The position numbers and the translations under genes were made by a program. This document shows, piece after piece, positions 46,270 to 56,240 of a DNA stretch of 64,000 nt. Source of the stretch: Bacteroidota bacterium (GTDB taxonomy: Bacteria; Bacteroidota; Bacteroidia; UKL13-3); assembly GCA_947464275.1 (NCBI GenBank), contig CANHVU010000015.1:1-64000 (forward strand). Direction: 5' to 3'. Under the pieces are notes generated by a model. The model was not told the DNA's origin and searched no databases. It saw only the letters and a list, made by a program, of their open reading frames with translations. Position 1 is the stretch's first letter, and every line of letters starts with the position of its first letter.

Positions 46270-48903
46270 TTAAACTCCTAATTCTATATGGCCTAAATCT
46301 TCTTCTTCTTTCAGTTTCATTATTTGGTCTAATGCATCAGGAACCACATCGCTACAAATGGTTATAAAACTGCCTTTTTTAGCATGTTTTATAGCATATT
46401 CTATGGCTTCTTTTTCCTTTTTAATAGTAGTAACCTTTTTGTTAGCATCTATTTGGCTAATACCTGTAGTCATTAAATCAATAATTTCTTCTTCAGTACG
46501 TCCACGTAGGTTTTTATCTTGTCTAATAATAATTTCATCAAACATTTTAGCAGCTACTTTTCCTAAGTTAATGGTGTCTTCATCGCGTCTATCGCCCACA
46601 CCTGCTATTACGCCCACTTTTTCAGTTGCATCTACTTTACCTAGCATTTCTGCTATGGCTTCAAAACCCGCAGTATTGTGGGCATAGTCAACCATTACAT
46701 CAAAGTTTTTAAAGCGGAAAATATTCATGCGTCCAGGAGTTTGTGCTGGGCCAGGAATAAAAGTAGCCAATGCCAAACGCATATCTTCTATTTTATAATT
46801 GCGTATAAATCCAGCTAAAACTACTGGCAAAATATTGGCAATATTATAAGTAGCTTTTCCTCCAAAAGTTAACGGCACATTTACTGCTTTTTCAACCCTA
46901 ATTTTCCATGTTCCTTTGCAAATAGTTATGAAATCGTTTTCATAAATAGCGGCCAATCCACCCGCAGCGGTATGTGCTTTTATGATTGGATTATTTTCGT
47001 CCATACTAAAAAATGCATGTTTGCAACGCAAATCTTTGGTCATGGCTGCGGTGTATTTATTATCAGCATTTAATATGGCATAACCACCTGGCAATACACT
47101 TTCGGGCACCACGGCTTTTACTCTAGCCAATTGCTCAATGGTATCAATATCGCCCAAACCTAAATGGTCTTCGGCCACATTGGTAACAATGGCTATATCG
47201 CAATTATGGAATCCTAAACCTGAACGTAAAATACCACCACGCGCACATTCTAAAACTGCAAAATCAACAGTTGGATCTTTTAACACAAACTCAGCACTTA
47301 CTGGTCCTGTGCAGTCGCCACGCATCATTAATTGGTTTTGAATATAAACACCATCGGTAGTGGTATAACCCACTTTGTGTCCCATGGTTTTTACCATGTG
47401 TGCCATTAAGCGAGTAGTAGTAGTTTTTCCATTGGTTCCCGATACGGCTATAATTGGAATACGTGCCGAGGTTCCTGGGGGATACAACATATCAATAACA
47501 GGTTCTGCTATATTGCGTGGCAATCCTTCTGCCGGATCAATATGCATACGGAAACCTGGTGCAGCATTTACTTCAATAACACCTCCACCTGATTCGGCTA
47601 CAGGTTCTGAAAGTGTATTAGCCATAATATCAATACCACAAATATCTAATCCAATAATGCGAGCAATGCGCTCACACATAAAAATATTATCAGGATGAAC
47701 CAAATCGGTTACATCAGTAGCTGTTCCACCTGTTGAAAGATTAGCAGTTGGCTTTAACCAAAGTTCTTCACCTGCAGGTAAAACAGTATCTAAAGTATAA
47801 TTATGTTTTTCTAAAATGTCTAAAGTAAATTGATCAATTTTGATACTGGTTAAAGTTTTTTCATGACCATATCCTCTTCGTGGGTCTTGGTTGGTTATAT
47901 CAATTAACTCTTCAATGGTATGTTTGCCATCGCCTGTTACAGCAGCTGGCTTGCGAATAGCAGCAGCTACAAACTTGTAGTTAATAACCAATACACGGTG
48001 GTCTAAACCAGTAATAAATTTTTCTACAATAACTCCGCGTGAATATTTTTTTGCTGCTTCCAAACCCTTTACCGCATCTTCCCAATTATTAATATTGGTG
48101 GTAGCACCTTTACCATGATTGCCATCTACAGGTTTGGTAACAATTGGATATTTTATACTTTCAATAGCTGCTTGTAGGCCTTCTTCACCATATACTATTC
48201 TACCTTTTGGAACAGGAATTTCGGCTGCGCCTAATAAGTTTTTAGTTTCTTCTTTATCGCAAGCTATATCTACAGCTATGCTTCCTGTGGTACTTGCTAT
48301 AGTAGCTCTTATACGTCTTTGGTTAACACCATAACCTAATTGTACCAAAGAGTTGCGGTTTAACCTAATGTATGGAATACCTCTTGCCACTGCTTCGTCT
48401 ACTATACAACCTGTGCTTGGTCCAAGGCGTTCGTCTTCGCGTATTTCACGTAATTCTTGAATGTCGGCAGCTAAGTCGTATTCGTTACCAAGTATCAAAG
48501 CCTCAGCTATTCTAACTGCTGCGCGTGCAGCAAATACGCCAGCCTTTTCTTCCATGTAGCTAAACACAACATTGTAAATTCCTTCTTTACCTGTAGAACG
48601 GGTTCGGCCAAAGCCTGTTTCCATTCCTGCCAAAGTTTGAATTTCTAATGCTATATGTTCAATTACGTGACCCATCCATGTTCCATCTTTTACTCTGCTA
48701 AAAAAACCTCCAGGTTGTCCAACAGAACATCTATGACTAAACATAGTAGGAAACATTTTTTCCAAACGCTCACTAAAACCATCAATTTTATTGGTTGGCT
48801 TTTGTTCTAAATCTTCTAAATCTAGACGCATTTGAATCAGTTTATGTCTACGAACACTCCAATAGTTTGGTCCGCGCATGGTTTTAATGTCAAGTATTTT
48901 CAT
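46270..48903 (-). CDS. cphA: Cyanophycin synthetase
   Basis: An 877-residue enzyme that polymerises Asp and Arg into cyanophycin, a nitrogen-storage polymer. The N-terminal domain (1-160, MKILDIKTMRGPNYWSVRRH, GHVIEHIALEIQTLAGM) is typical of CphA1. The ATP-grasp domain (about 215-475) has YPIVTKPVDGNHGKGATTNI and GGGVIEVNAAPGFRMH. The Mur ligase-like domain (about 480-870) has IIAVSGTNGKTTTTRLMAHM and VDYAHNTAGFEAIAEML. Length and motifs are normal. No cyanophycinase or isoaspartyl dipeptidase gene was seen in the window, so degradation genes must be elsewhere. Confidence 0.94.
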   Translation of the reverse strand: MKILDIKTMRGPNYWSVRRHKLIQMRLDLEDLEQKPTNKIDGFSERLEKMFPTMFSHRCSVGQPGGFFSRVKDGTWMGHVIEHIALEIQTLAGMETGFGRTRSTGKEGIYNVVFSYMEEKAGVFAARAAVRIAEALILGNEYDLAADIQELREIREDERLGPSTGCIVDEAVARGIPYIRLNRNSLVQLGYGVNQRRIRATIASTTGSIAVDIACDKEETKNLLGAAEIPVPKGRIVYGEEGLQAAIESIKYPIVTKPVDGNHGKGATTNINNWEDAVKGLEAAKKYSRGVIVEKFITGLDHRVLVINYKFVAAAIRKPAAVTGDGKHTIEELIDITNQDPRRGYGHEKTLTSIKIDQFTLDILEKHNYTLDTVLPAGEELWLKPTANLSTGGTATDVTDLVHPDNIFMCERIARIIGLDICGIDIMANTLSEPVAESGGGVIEVNAAPGFRMHIDPAEGLPRNIAEPVIDMLYPPGTSARIPIIAVSGTNGKTTTTRLMAHMVKTMGHKVGYTTTDGVYIQNQLMMRGDCTGPVSAEFVLKDPTVDFAVLECARGGILRSGLGFHNCDIAIVTNVAEDHLGLGDIDTIEQLARVKAVVPESVLPGGYAILNADNKYTAAMTKDLRCKHAFFSMDENNPIIKAHTAAGGLAAIYENDFITICKGTWKIRVEKAVNVPLTFGGKATYNIANILPVVLAGFIRNYKIEDMRLALATFIPGPAQTPGRMNIFRFKNFDVMVDYAHNTAGFEAIAEMLGKVDATEKVGVIAGVGDRRDEDTINLGKVAAKMFDEIIIRQDKNLRGRTEEEIIDLMTTGISQIDANKKVTTIKKEKEAIEYAIKHAKKGSFITICSDVVPDALDQIMKLKEEEDLGHIELGV

Positions 48904-49079
48904 ATAGCTAATTATATTTTTTTGTAATTATAGTAATTGTTTTTATAAAATGGATAAAAAGATTATTTTTATTAAATGAAAATAAATTGTTTTTGCTAAA
49001 AATAATTCATGGTTAATTAAACCAAACCAAGAAAATACTTGTCAATGTAATAAAATTTGAATTGAATCGTTTTAAAAAA

Positions 49080-50552
49080 ATGGAGAGAATTTTTACAGTA
49101 ATTATTTTAAGTTTTATGTTTTTAAAATTGCAAGCCCAAGCGGTTTTGCAGTTAAAACAATTGCCAAGCAATACACCTCGCGATGCCCGTTTTTCTATTA
49201 TATGTGAGCAAAATAATTGGAATGCTACTGCTGATAGTGCTTATTATTTTAAAAAAGTGAAAAATACTTGGGTTTTAAATTTACCTACCATTTCCGATAC
49301 TTTTTATTTTAAAATTACTAGATGTTCAAATTTAGGTATAGAGGCTGATTCAGCCTTTAACGAAATAGAGAACAGAATAATTTATCCGAAACAAGTTGGT
49401 AAAATAGACTTAAAAATAAGCAATTGGATTGACTTTAAAAAGGAACATTCAGCTACCGATAATGTGGAGGTGGTAACAGATAGTTTTTATTCAAAAAATT
49501 TAGGTTATAGTAAAAAAATATGGATTTATTTACCAAACGATTATTACAAGGATAAACTCAAACGTTTTCCAGTTATTTATGCTTTGCAAGGTCAAAATGC
49601 TTTTGATAATTATACAGCCGATGCCACTGAATGGCGCATAGATGAAACTTTAAGAAGCTTACAATTTAAAAACGATAACGGCTGCATGGTAGTAGCAATT
49701 GAAAATAATAAAAAGTTAGCCGATCGTGAGACTGATTATTTTTATAAGGGTTTTTTGAAAAGTGATACTTCATTAGCATTGGATTTTGAATATTTTATTG
49801 TAAATGAGTTAAAAAATTATATTGACTCAGCATATAAAACAAAAAAGTACAGAGATTATAACGCAATTATTGGTGCAGGTAAATATGCATCATTTGCTTT
49901 GGCTGTGGCCTTAAGCAATCAGTTTAGTTTTAGTAAAGTGGGTATGTTTTCGCCTATTTTTACTAATAAAGATTCGCTGTTTTCATTGTATGTTGATGAA
50001 AAAAGAAATTGGTCGATGAAAGTTTTTATTACTATTGGAAGTAATGATACTATAGGGAAGCCCGAAGTGGTAGATGATTTAGTAAGCCATTTACTTGAAA
50101 ATTGTGATTTTTTTGATTCAGAAGTAAATATTGTTCCTAAAGCCAAAGGAAATCACAATGAAACCTTTTGGGCTGGTATGTTTAAACCAGCCTATTTATG
50201 GCTTTTTGAAGGTTCTAATTATCCTAAATCAAATGATAAATTTAATAATTTTAATAGCTTTGATCGTGAAATTACAGCTAAGGTTTATCCTAATCCTGCC
50301 ACCACTAATATTTCTATTGAAACAGATGCACCTACTATAAAAATAATTGATGAACATGGTAATTTTATTAAAGATGTTCCAATTGCTTTACCTAATAGAA
50401 TAAGTTTTGCTAATAAAGGTATAACCATAAACAAAGTGGAAGTAAAAAAAGTGGATTTAAATATCAGCGACTTGAAAAGAGGAAATTATTATGTGGTATT
50501 TACTGATAACAGCATCAAAAAGTCAATTAGTAGAACTTTAATTGTTCAATAA
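49080..50552 (+). CDS. Esterase-like secreted protein with T9SS type A domain, no nucleophile serine
   Basis: About 490 residues from ATG 49080. Signal peptide MERIFTVIILSFMFLKLQAQ; an N-terminal beta module (about 21-110, FSIICEQNNWNATADSAYYF) reminiscent of starch-binding or E-set domains; an esterase D/Fes-like alpha/beta-hydrolase domain (about 130-385) with KKIWIYLPNDYYKDKLKRFP and VIYALQGQNAFDNYTAD; and a C-terminal T9SS type A domain (VYPNPATTNISIETD, LNISDLKRGNYYVVFTDN). Where the family has G-x-S-x-G, this protein reads AIIGAGKYASFALAV, so the nucleophile is not in place. A HNETFW motif may hold the His. Possibly a binding protein rather than an enzyme. Confidence 0.72.
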   Translation: MERIFTVIILSFMFLKLQAQAVLQLKQLPSNTPRDARFSIICEQNNWNATADSAYYFKKVKNTWVLNLPTISDTFYFKITRCSNLGIEADSAFNEIENRIIYPKQVGKIDLKISNWIDFKKEHSATDNVEVVTDSFYSKNLGYSKKIWIYLPNDYYKDKLKRFPVIYALQGQNAFDNYTADATEWRIDETLRSLQFKNDNGCMVVAIENNKKLADRETDYFYKGFLKSDTSLALDFEYFIVNELKNYIDSAYKTKKYRDYNAIIGAGKYASFALAVALSNQFSFSKVGMFSPIFTNKDSLFSLYVDEKRNWSMKVFITIGSNDTIGKPEVVDDLVSHLLENCDFFDSEVNIVPKAKGNHNETFWAGMFKPAYLWLFEGSNYPKSNDKFNNFNSFDREITAKVYPNPATTNISIETDAPTIKIIDEHGNFIKDVPIALPNRISFANKGITINKVEVKKVDLNISDLKRGNYYVVFTDNSIKKSISRTLIVQ

Positions 50553-50558
50553 AATTAA

Positions 50559-50588
50559 TTGTAATTTACCATAATTGGGTTATTTTTG
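50559..50588 (+). promoter_or_regulatory. Candidate Bacteroidota promoter of ald
   Basis: TTG (50559-50561), 19 bases, then TATTTTTG (50581-50588), matching the Bacteroidota pattern TTG-N19-21-TAnnTTTG. The -7 element ends 21 bases before the ATG at 50610. Confidence 0.5.
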
Positions 50589-50609
50589 AACTATTGCCCA
50601 AAACTCATT

Positions 50610-51830
50610 ATGGATCAACATTTCGGATTTTCAGAACTTGCCAAACAAGCATCATTACAGCCTAAAGAAGCATTGCTTGAAAAGCATAATCCAAACCATG
50701 TTTTATATATTGGTGTGCCTAAAGAAACTACCTTGCAAGAAGGTAGAATTCCATTAACGCCTTCATCTATTCAGCTCTTAGTAAATAATGGCAATGAAGT
50801 TTGGATTGAAACAGGTGCGGGTAAAAATGCACATTTTACCGATAAAGATTTTAGTGAAGTAGGTGCAAAAATTTGCTTTAGTAAAGAAGAGGTTTTTAAA
50901 GCAAATATTATTTTAAAAGTTGAACCACCTACCGAAGAGGAAATAAATTTACTTACACCACAACATTTGTTAATTTCAGCATTGCAGCATGCTAGTAAAA
51001 GTGAAACTTTTATGAAACAATTGATGCAAAAAAAGTTAACTGCTTTAGCTTACGAAAACTTGAAAGATAGTGATGGTTTATTCCCAGTAATAAGAAGTTT
51101 AAGTGAAATTGCAGGTACTACTTCTATAAGTATTGCCGATGAATTATTGAGTTCAACTTATGGTGGAAAAGGTGAAATGCTTGGAGGTGCCACTGGCATA
51201 CCACCAACCGAAATTGTAATTATAGGAGCAGGAACAGTAGGGGAGTATGCTGCCAAATCCGCAATAGGCAAAGGAGTTACCGTTAAAGTGTTTGATTATT
51301 CATTGTCAAAATTACGCAGAATCCAAGATAATTTACGCAGTAGCATTTTTACTAGTTTGTTACATCCAAAAATAATTTGCAAAGCATTACAAACTGCTGA
51401 TGTAGTAATTGGTTGTATGCGCAGCGAAGATGGCAGAAGCCCAATAATAGTAACCGAAGAAATGGTTAGTCAAATGAAACCAATGTCGGTTATTATAGAT
51501 ATCAGCATAGATCAAGGTGGTATTTTTGAAACAAGTGAAACGACCACTTTGAAAAATCCAACTTTTATAAAACACGATGTAATTCATTATTGTGTTCCAA
51601 ATATTACCAGTCGTGTTTGCCGCACTGCCAGTTATGCTTTAAGTAATGTATTTACACCATTGCTACTCAAATTAGCCGATGCCAAAGATATTCCTACTTT
51701 TTTATACAATAATGCAGGTGTGAGAAATGGTGTTTATGTATACAGAGGCAATTTAACCAATAAGCATATTGGTAAGCGCTTAAATATTTACCATAAAGAC
51801 ATTGATTTATTACTTTCGGCACACATTTAA
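50610..51830 (+). CDS. ald: Alanine dehydrogenase
   Basis: About 406 residues from ATG 50610. NAD-dependent oxidative deamination of L-alanine to pyruvate and ammonia. The N-terminal catalytic domain has YIGVPKETTLQEGRIPLTPS near residue 33 and the NAD-binding Rossmann region IVIIGAGTVGEYAAKSAI near 206; IDISIDQGGIFETSETTT and VPNITSRVCRTASYALSN are typical of the family. An N-terminal extension of about 30 residues beyond the usual ~370-residue enzymes is common in Bacteroidota. The stop codon is followed at once by the ATG of a Rieske protein. Confidence 0.9.
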   Translation: MDQHFGFSELAKQASLQPKEALLEKHNPNHVLYIGVPKETTLQEGRIPLTPSSIQLLVNNGNEVWIETGAGKNAHFTDKDFSEVGAKICFSKEEVFKANIILKVEPPTEEEINLLTPQHLLISALQHASKSETFMKQLMQKKLTALAYENLKDSDGLFPVIRSLSEIAGTTSISIADELLSSTYGGKGEMLGGATGIPPTEIVIIGAGTVGEYAAKSAIGKGVTVKVFDYSLSKLRRIQDNLRSSIFTSLLHPKIICKALQTADVVIGCMRSEDGRSPIIVTEEMVSQMKPMSVIIDISIDQGGIFETSETTTLKNPTFIKHDVIHYCVPNITSRVCRTASYALSNVFTPLLLKLADAKDIPTFLYNNAGVRNGVYVYRGNLTNKHIGKRLNIYHKDIDLLLSAHI

Positions 51831-52184
51831 ATGGCTACACAATTTTATAAAATTTACGATTTTAAATTAGATGGCCCTGAACCACAAGCCATCAACTCAG
51901 TAAGAACAATTGATATAGAAGGTAAACGTATTTGTTTAACTCGTTTGCACGATGGTTACTTTGCTATGGACGATAAATGTCCGCATGCTGGTGCTCCGCT
52001 TGGTGGTGGCAAATGTGATGAAAACGAACAAGTAGTTTGTCCTATTCATCGTTATAAATACAATCCGCGCACAGGTAAAGGAAACGGCACACAAGGTGAT
52101 TATGTTCAAACTTATCCCACAGAATTAAGGAAAGATGGAGTTTATGTTGGCTTAACTGTTAAGTGGTGGAAAAAGTATATTTAA
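51831..52184 (+). CDS. Rieske [2Fe-2S] protein
   Basis: A 117-residue soluble Rieske ferredoxin. Cluster ligands are seen in KCPHAGAPLGGGKCD and CPIHRYKYNP (Cys-x-His ... Cys-x2-His). It has no membrane segment, so it is a soluble electron carrier or the small subunit of a non-haem oxygenase or reductase. It starts directly after the ald stop codon, so the two are co-transcribed; the functional link to alanine oxidation is not established. Confidence 0.85.
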   Translation: MATQFYKIYDFKLDGPEPQAINSVRTIDIEGKRICLTRLHDGYFAMDDKCPHAGAPLGGGKCDENEQVVCPIHRYKYNPRTGKGNGTQGDYVQTYPTELRKDGVYVGLTVKWWKKYI

Positions 52185-52239
52185 CACACCTTATTTTAAG
52201 ATTTAACTGAATATTAGAAACATTTTCTATTAAAGAAAT

Positions 52240-52866
52240 CTAAACGACATTTTCTTTTATTTCTTCCAAAATTGATTTAGCAATTTCATCGGCTATTTGG
52301 TTTTGTTGTTCTTCGGTTAGAGATTGGTGGTAAAGAAATTCCAGATTTTTTTGTCCTTTTATTGAAGAAATTTGAATTGAATATTTATAATGTGAAAAAT
52401 AAAAATAAATATGTTTAGATAAATCAAATGAATTGATGCCATTATTTTTATATCCTTTGTAAATAAAATGAAAATAAAAATCATTAATGCTATCACCTTC
52501 AACCAGCCTCGATAAAAGTAGTTTTATAGCGCTCTGTTTATTTATTATTAAAAAAGCCCCATGAAATGATAGGCCTTTATTTATGCCCAAATGAATCTCG
52601 TTTGACATAAATAAATCATTGAATTTATTTACTTTTTCGAATACTTTATCAGTCAATAAATCAATGTTAATTGTAATGAGTTCATATAAAATAGAATTAT
52701 CTTTTTGAACTTCCACACTCTCTTGCTTCCTATTTCTTTTTAAAAGTTCTATTTCTTTGTCCAGATCATCAGGTTCTTCCAAGCTTTCATTATTGGCTGC
52801 TTTTATTTGCAGTTGTAAACTCCATTTCAATTGTTCAGTAATATAATCTACAGAAGCCTTTATATC
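52240..52866 (-). pseudogene. C-terminal part of a Fic gene, separated by an in-frame TGA
   Basis: Reading on in the same frame past the TGA at 52867-52869 gives DIKASVDYITEQLKWSLQLQ and then a 196-codon continuation (EEPDDLDKEIELLKRNRKQE onwards). The Fic family usually continues with A-G-D-x-x-x-F-V-x-Y-I-A-E-Q-L-x-W-S-L after the NKAD motif, so this is the missing C-terminal part. A GGA (Gly) to TGA change is the simplest cause. Without readthrough it has no ATG start of its own near the break. It could instead be a real re-initiated product, which I think unlikely. Confidence 0.8.
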
Positions 52867-53577
52867 TCATGTGTCTGCCTTATTTAAAGCCAATAAATAG
52901 TTGGCTTTGTCCGCGCTTTTTATAATTACTGGTGGCAAATTATGTTTCAACAAAACATAGTTCATAAGCAAACGAGCCACTCTACCATTGCCATCATCAA
53001 AAGGATGAATTCTAACAAAGCGATAATGTAAATAAGCCGCTAAATCTTCAGGGGAAAGTTCATTTTCGTTATTATACCAATTCACCAATTCTTCCATTTT
53101 TGCGGCTACCTCTTCAGGCTTTGCATAATGAAACATTTCTCCATTTTGTAACCTAACAGAGTTCGGAAATTTTTTATATTGTCCTGTTTCAATGAGTCTT
53201 CTGGTATTTTGTCCATCAATAGTTTGGGCTTCTTTATAAAATGGCCTCACTAAAATAATTTCGTTTAGTTCTCTTATAAAATTTTCAGTTAAAGGCTTTT
53301 GTTTGTTGTTGGCTTCATCTTGAACAAATTTAATTGCTACATCATGCGCTTTCATCTCTTCATACTCACGCATATCCTTTTCACCCGTAGCTTTATCAAA
53401 AAAAAGTAATAGCTCAGTTTGTCCATAAGTAAGCGTATTCCCTTCAATGTGATTACTATTATAATTCCATTCTAGTCTGAATTTCTTCCAAATTTTTTCC
53501 TTTTGCTCACCAGATAATTCAGGTAATTTATTTAGTTCAGCTTTTAAAGAAGTGATAGAATTAATTAGATTGTTCAT
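52867..53577 (-). CDS. Fic family protein (AMP transferase), C-terminally truncated by an in-frame stop
   Basis: A 236-residue product with the Fic core, which transfers AMP from ATP to target proteins. The inhibitory motif SNHIEGN near residue 41 precedes the core (class II arrangement, (S/T)xxxE(G/N)). The catalytic motif HPFDDGNGRVAR lies at 191-202 with the catalytic His first. Translation ends after NKADT at a TGA, but the reading frame continues for 208 more codons with family-like sequence. The catalytic core is intact, so the short product may still be active; the C-terminal domain, often winged-helix-like and used for partner or DNA binding, is lost. Confidence 0.82.
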   Translation of the reverse strand: MNNLINSITSLKAELNKLPELSGEQKEKIWKKFRLEWNYNSNHIEGNTLTYGQTELLLFFDKATGEKDMREYEEMKAHDVAIKFVQDEANNKQKPLTENFIRELNEIILVRPFYKEAQTIDGQNTRRLIETGQYKKFPNSVRLQNGEMFHYAKPEEVAAKMEELVNWYNNENELSPEDLAAYLHYRFVRIHPFDDGNGRVARLLMNYVLLKHNLPPVIIKSADKANYLLALNKADT

Positions 53578-53753
53578 AAAGATTTTTTTACTGCTATTGC
53601 AAATAAAAGCATTTTAATTGCAAAATTAGTTCAAGAGTTTTTTTTCAAAGATTGATTGATTATTTATATACGATATACAGCAAACATTTTATTGATAATT
53701 TTGCCAATTATTTTTCCTTAAACTTGCACTCATTTTATAAGTAAAAATAAACC

Positions 53754-56240
53754 TTGCAGTTCAATCCATTCCAATATAATTTACCTGTTGCCGATATTAT
53801 TAACGAGGTAAAAAACCATTTAAACAACTCCAATACTTTAATAGTTAATGCGCCTCCGGGAGCAGGAAAAAGTACGCTTTTGCCTTTAACTTTATTGGAA
53901 GAAACTTGGTTAGCTGGCAAAAAAATTATTATGTTGGAGCCTCGCAGGTTGGCGGCTAAAAGCATAGCAAGCCGTATGGCTGAACTTTGGGGCGATAAAG
54001 TGGGTGAAACCATTGGTTACCGCATTCGATTTGAAAACAGAATTAGTGCACAAACAAAAATTGAAGTAGTAACAGAAGGTATTTTAACCCGCATGTTACA
54101 TTCCGATAATGCTCTAGAAAATGTGGGTTTGGTTATTTTTGACGAGTTCCATGAACGCAGTTTGTTTGCCGATGTAGCTTTAGCTTTGTGCCGCGAAGCA
54201 CAACAAATTTTAAGGCCTGACTTGCGCATTATGGTGATGTCGGCTACTTTGAATATGCCTCAATTAACTGCTTTGTTAAACTGTCCTGTGGCTGTGAGTG
54301 AAGGAAAACAATATCCTGTTGAAATAAAATATGTAGGTGAGCAAGATCCGTTTTTGTTGCCCGAAACTACTTCACAAACCATTATAAAAGCAGTAAATGA
54401 AAACCCCGGAGATGTTTTGGTATTTTTACCAGGCGAAGGAGAAATTAGAAAATGCGCTGAATTATTAAAAGGAAAATTATTGGACTTTGCCATTCATCCG
54501 TTATATGGCCAATTGCCACAACGGGAACAATATGCAGCCATTATGCCCAATAAAAACGGCAAACGAAAAGTGGTTTTAGCTACTTCTATAGCCGAAACAA
54601 GTTTGACCATTGAAGGAGTTAAAATTGTGATTGATACTGGCTTTGCACGAGTTTCTAAATTTGACCCAAAATCAGGTTTATCTCGCTTGGAAACTGTTTC
54701 AATCACCAAAGATTCAGCAGACCAAAGAGCTGGCCGAGCAGGAAGGTTAAGCCCAGGTGTTTGCTACCGAATGTGGACCAAAGCTACTCACGAACGATTG
54801 ACTGAACACCGAACTCCAGAAATAATGGAAGCTGATTTAGCTGCATTGGTTTTAGACATGGCCAAATGGGGTATTGGTAATATTGAAAACTTAACTTGGC
54901 TAACTTCTCCACCTAAAGCTGCTGTATCGCAAGCTGAAGAAGTGCTAACCAATTTAAATGCTTTAGATGCCAATAAACGCATTACAGAACATGGAAAAGA
55001 AATTCATCAATTGCCGTGCCATCCGCGCATTGCACACATGCTTTTAAAAGCCAAACAAGATGATGCTATTGCTTTAGCTACCGACATTGCCGCCATTTTA
55101 GAAGAACGTGATCCATTGCCAAAAGACAGTGGAATTGACATAAACCTTCGTATTGAAGCATTGCGCAGAGGCCGTAAAAATAATAGTTTAGGAAATAGAT
55201 TTAGCCGTATTGAAAAAGTTGCTGAATCATACCGAAAAATGTTGAACCAAGAAGTAGAAAATACTCCAGTTGATGATTTTGAAACGGGTTTACTTTTGGC
55301 TTATACTTATCCGGAACGCATCGCATTTGCAAGACCTGGCAATAATGCACAATTTCAATTAGCTAATGGAAAAATAGCTACCGCTGGTCATAGAGATAAT
55401 TTAGCAAACGAACCTTGGCTTGCTGTTGCGCATATTGATACACGAGATGGTTTGGGTAAAATATTTATGGCATCGCCATTGAATCCAAAGGATTTGTTAC
55501 CAATGGTAAAAGAGCGAGAAGTGATAACTTGGGATACCCGCAAAGGCGGACTAATTGCCACAAAAGATTTACGTATTGGAAGCATTGTTTTACAATCAAA
55601 ACCATTGCCTGCACCAAGTGCCGAACATTTGATAAATGCCATTTGCAATGCCATAAAAACTGAAGGAGAAACTTTGTTAAACTTCGATGAAACTTTTGTT
55701 CAGTTACAAAACAGAATATTGAGTTTACGCAAATGGAATGGAAACGAATGGCCTGATGTAACTACCAATAACTTATTACAAACCAATAACGAATGGTTAG
55801 CACCTTATTTAACTCAAGTGAAAAAGCCTGAAGATTTAAAGAAAATAAATATAGCTGAAGCGCTGAAAAACAGTTTAAATTGGGAGTTACAACAATCCCT
55901 AGATAACCTTGCGCCAAGTAAAATAAATGTTCCTAGTGGCTCGAACATCACTATTGAATATTTGCCAAATGGTGATAGTCCTATTCTATCAGTTCGCTTG
56001 CAAGAAGTATTTGGCATGGCCGATACACCCACTCTTAATAATGGAAAAGTAAAATTGGTAATGCATTTATTATCTCCAGGATTTAAGCCTGTGCAAGTAA
56101 CTTCCGACTTAAAAAGTTTTTGGAACAACATTTATTTTGAAGTAAAAAAAGAATTGAAACGTAGGTATCCAAAACACGCTTGGCCCGATGATCCTTGGAC
56201 TGAAAAAGCTGTAGCTAAAGGCGGGCCGAGGAGGTTTTGA
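53754..56240 (+). CDS. hrpB: ATP-dependent helicase HrpB
   Basis: An 828-residue DEAH-type RNA helicase-like protein. Motif [16 protein letters not shown] near residue 32, II VIFDEFHERS near 127 (DEFH), III MSATLN near 164, V ATSIAETSLTIEGVK near 281, VI DQRAGRAGRLSPGVCYRM near 327. The HrpB-specific C-terminal domain ends with YFEVKKELKRRYPKHAWPDD. Start must be TTG 53754, because an in-frame TAA lies six bases upstream and the next ATG is downstream of the Walker A motif. The cellular role of HrpB is not settled. Confidence 0.9.
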   Translation: MQFNPFQYNLPVADIINEVKNHLNNSNTLIVNAPPGAGKSTLLPLTLLEETWLAGKKIIMLEPRRLAAKSIASRMAELWGDKVGETIGYRIRFENRISAQTKIEVVTEGILTRMLHSDNALENVGLVIFDEFHERSLFADVALALCREAQQILRPDLRIMVMSATLNMPQLTALLNCPVAVSEGKQYPVEIKYVGEQDPFLLPETTSQTIIKAVNENPGDVLVFLPGEGEIRKCAELLKGKLLDFAIHPLYGQLPQREQYAAIMPNKNGKRKVVLATSIAETSLTIEGVKIVIDTGFARVSKFDPKSGLSRLETVSITKDSADQRAGRAGRLSPGVCYRMWTKATHERLTEHRTPEIMEADLAALVLDMAKWGIGNIENLTWLTSPPKAAVSQAEEVLTNLNALDANKRITEHGKEIHQLPCHPRIAHMLLKAKQDDAIALATDIAAILEERDPLPKDSGIDINLRIEALRRGRKNNSLGNRFSRIEKVAESYRKMLNQEVENTPVDDFETGLLLAYTYPERIAFARPGNNAQFQLANGKIATAGHRDNLANEPWLAVAHIDTRDGLGKIFMASPLNPKDLLPMVKEREVITWDTRKGGLIATKDLRIGSIVLQSKPLPAPSAEHLINAICNAIKTEGETLLNFDETFVQLQNRILSLRKWNGNEWPDVTTNNLLQTNNEWLAPYLTQVKKPEDLKKINIAEALKNSLNWELQQSLDNLAPSKINVPSGSNITIEYLPNGDSPILSVRLQEVFGMADTPTLNNGKVKLVMHLLSPGFKPVQVTSDLKSFWNNIYFEVKKELKRRYPKHAWPDDPWTEKAVAKGGPRRF

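Noticed and set aside
52867-52869. Stop-codon reassignment (UGA read as Gly) as the explanation for the split Fic gene
   Set aside because: Other genes in the window end normally at TGA (for example at 41454, 56238 and the sigma gene at 18245), so UGA is a stop in this genome.
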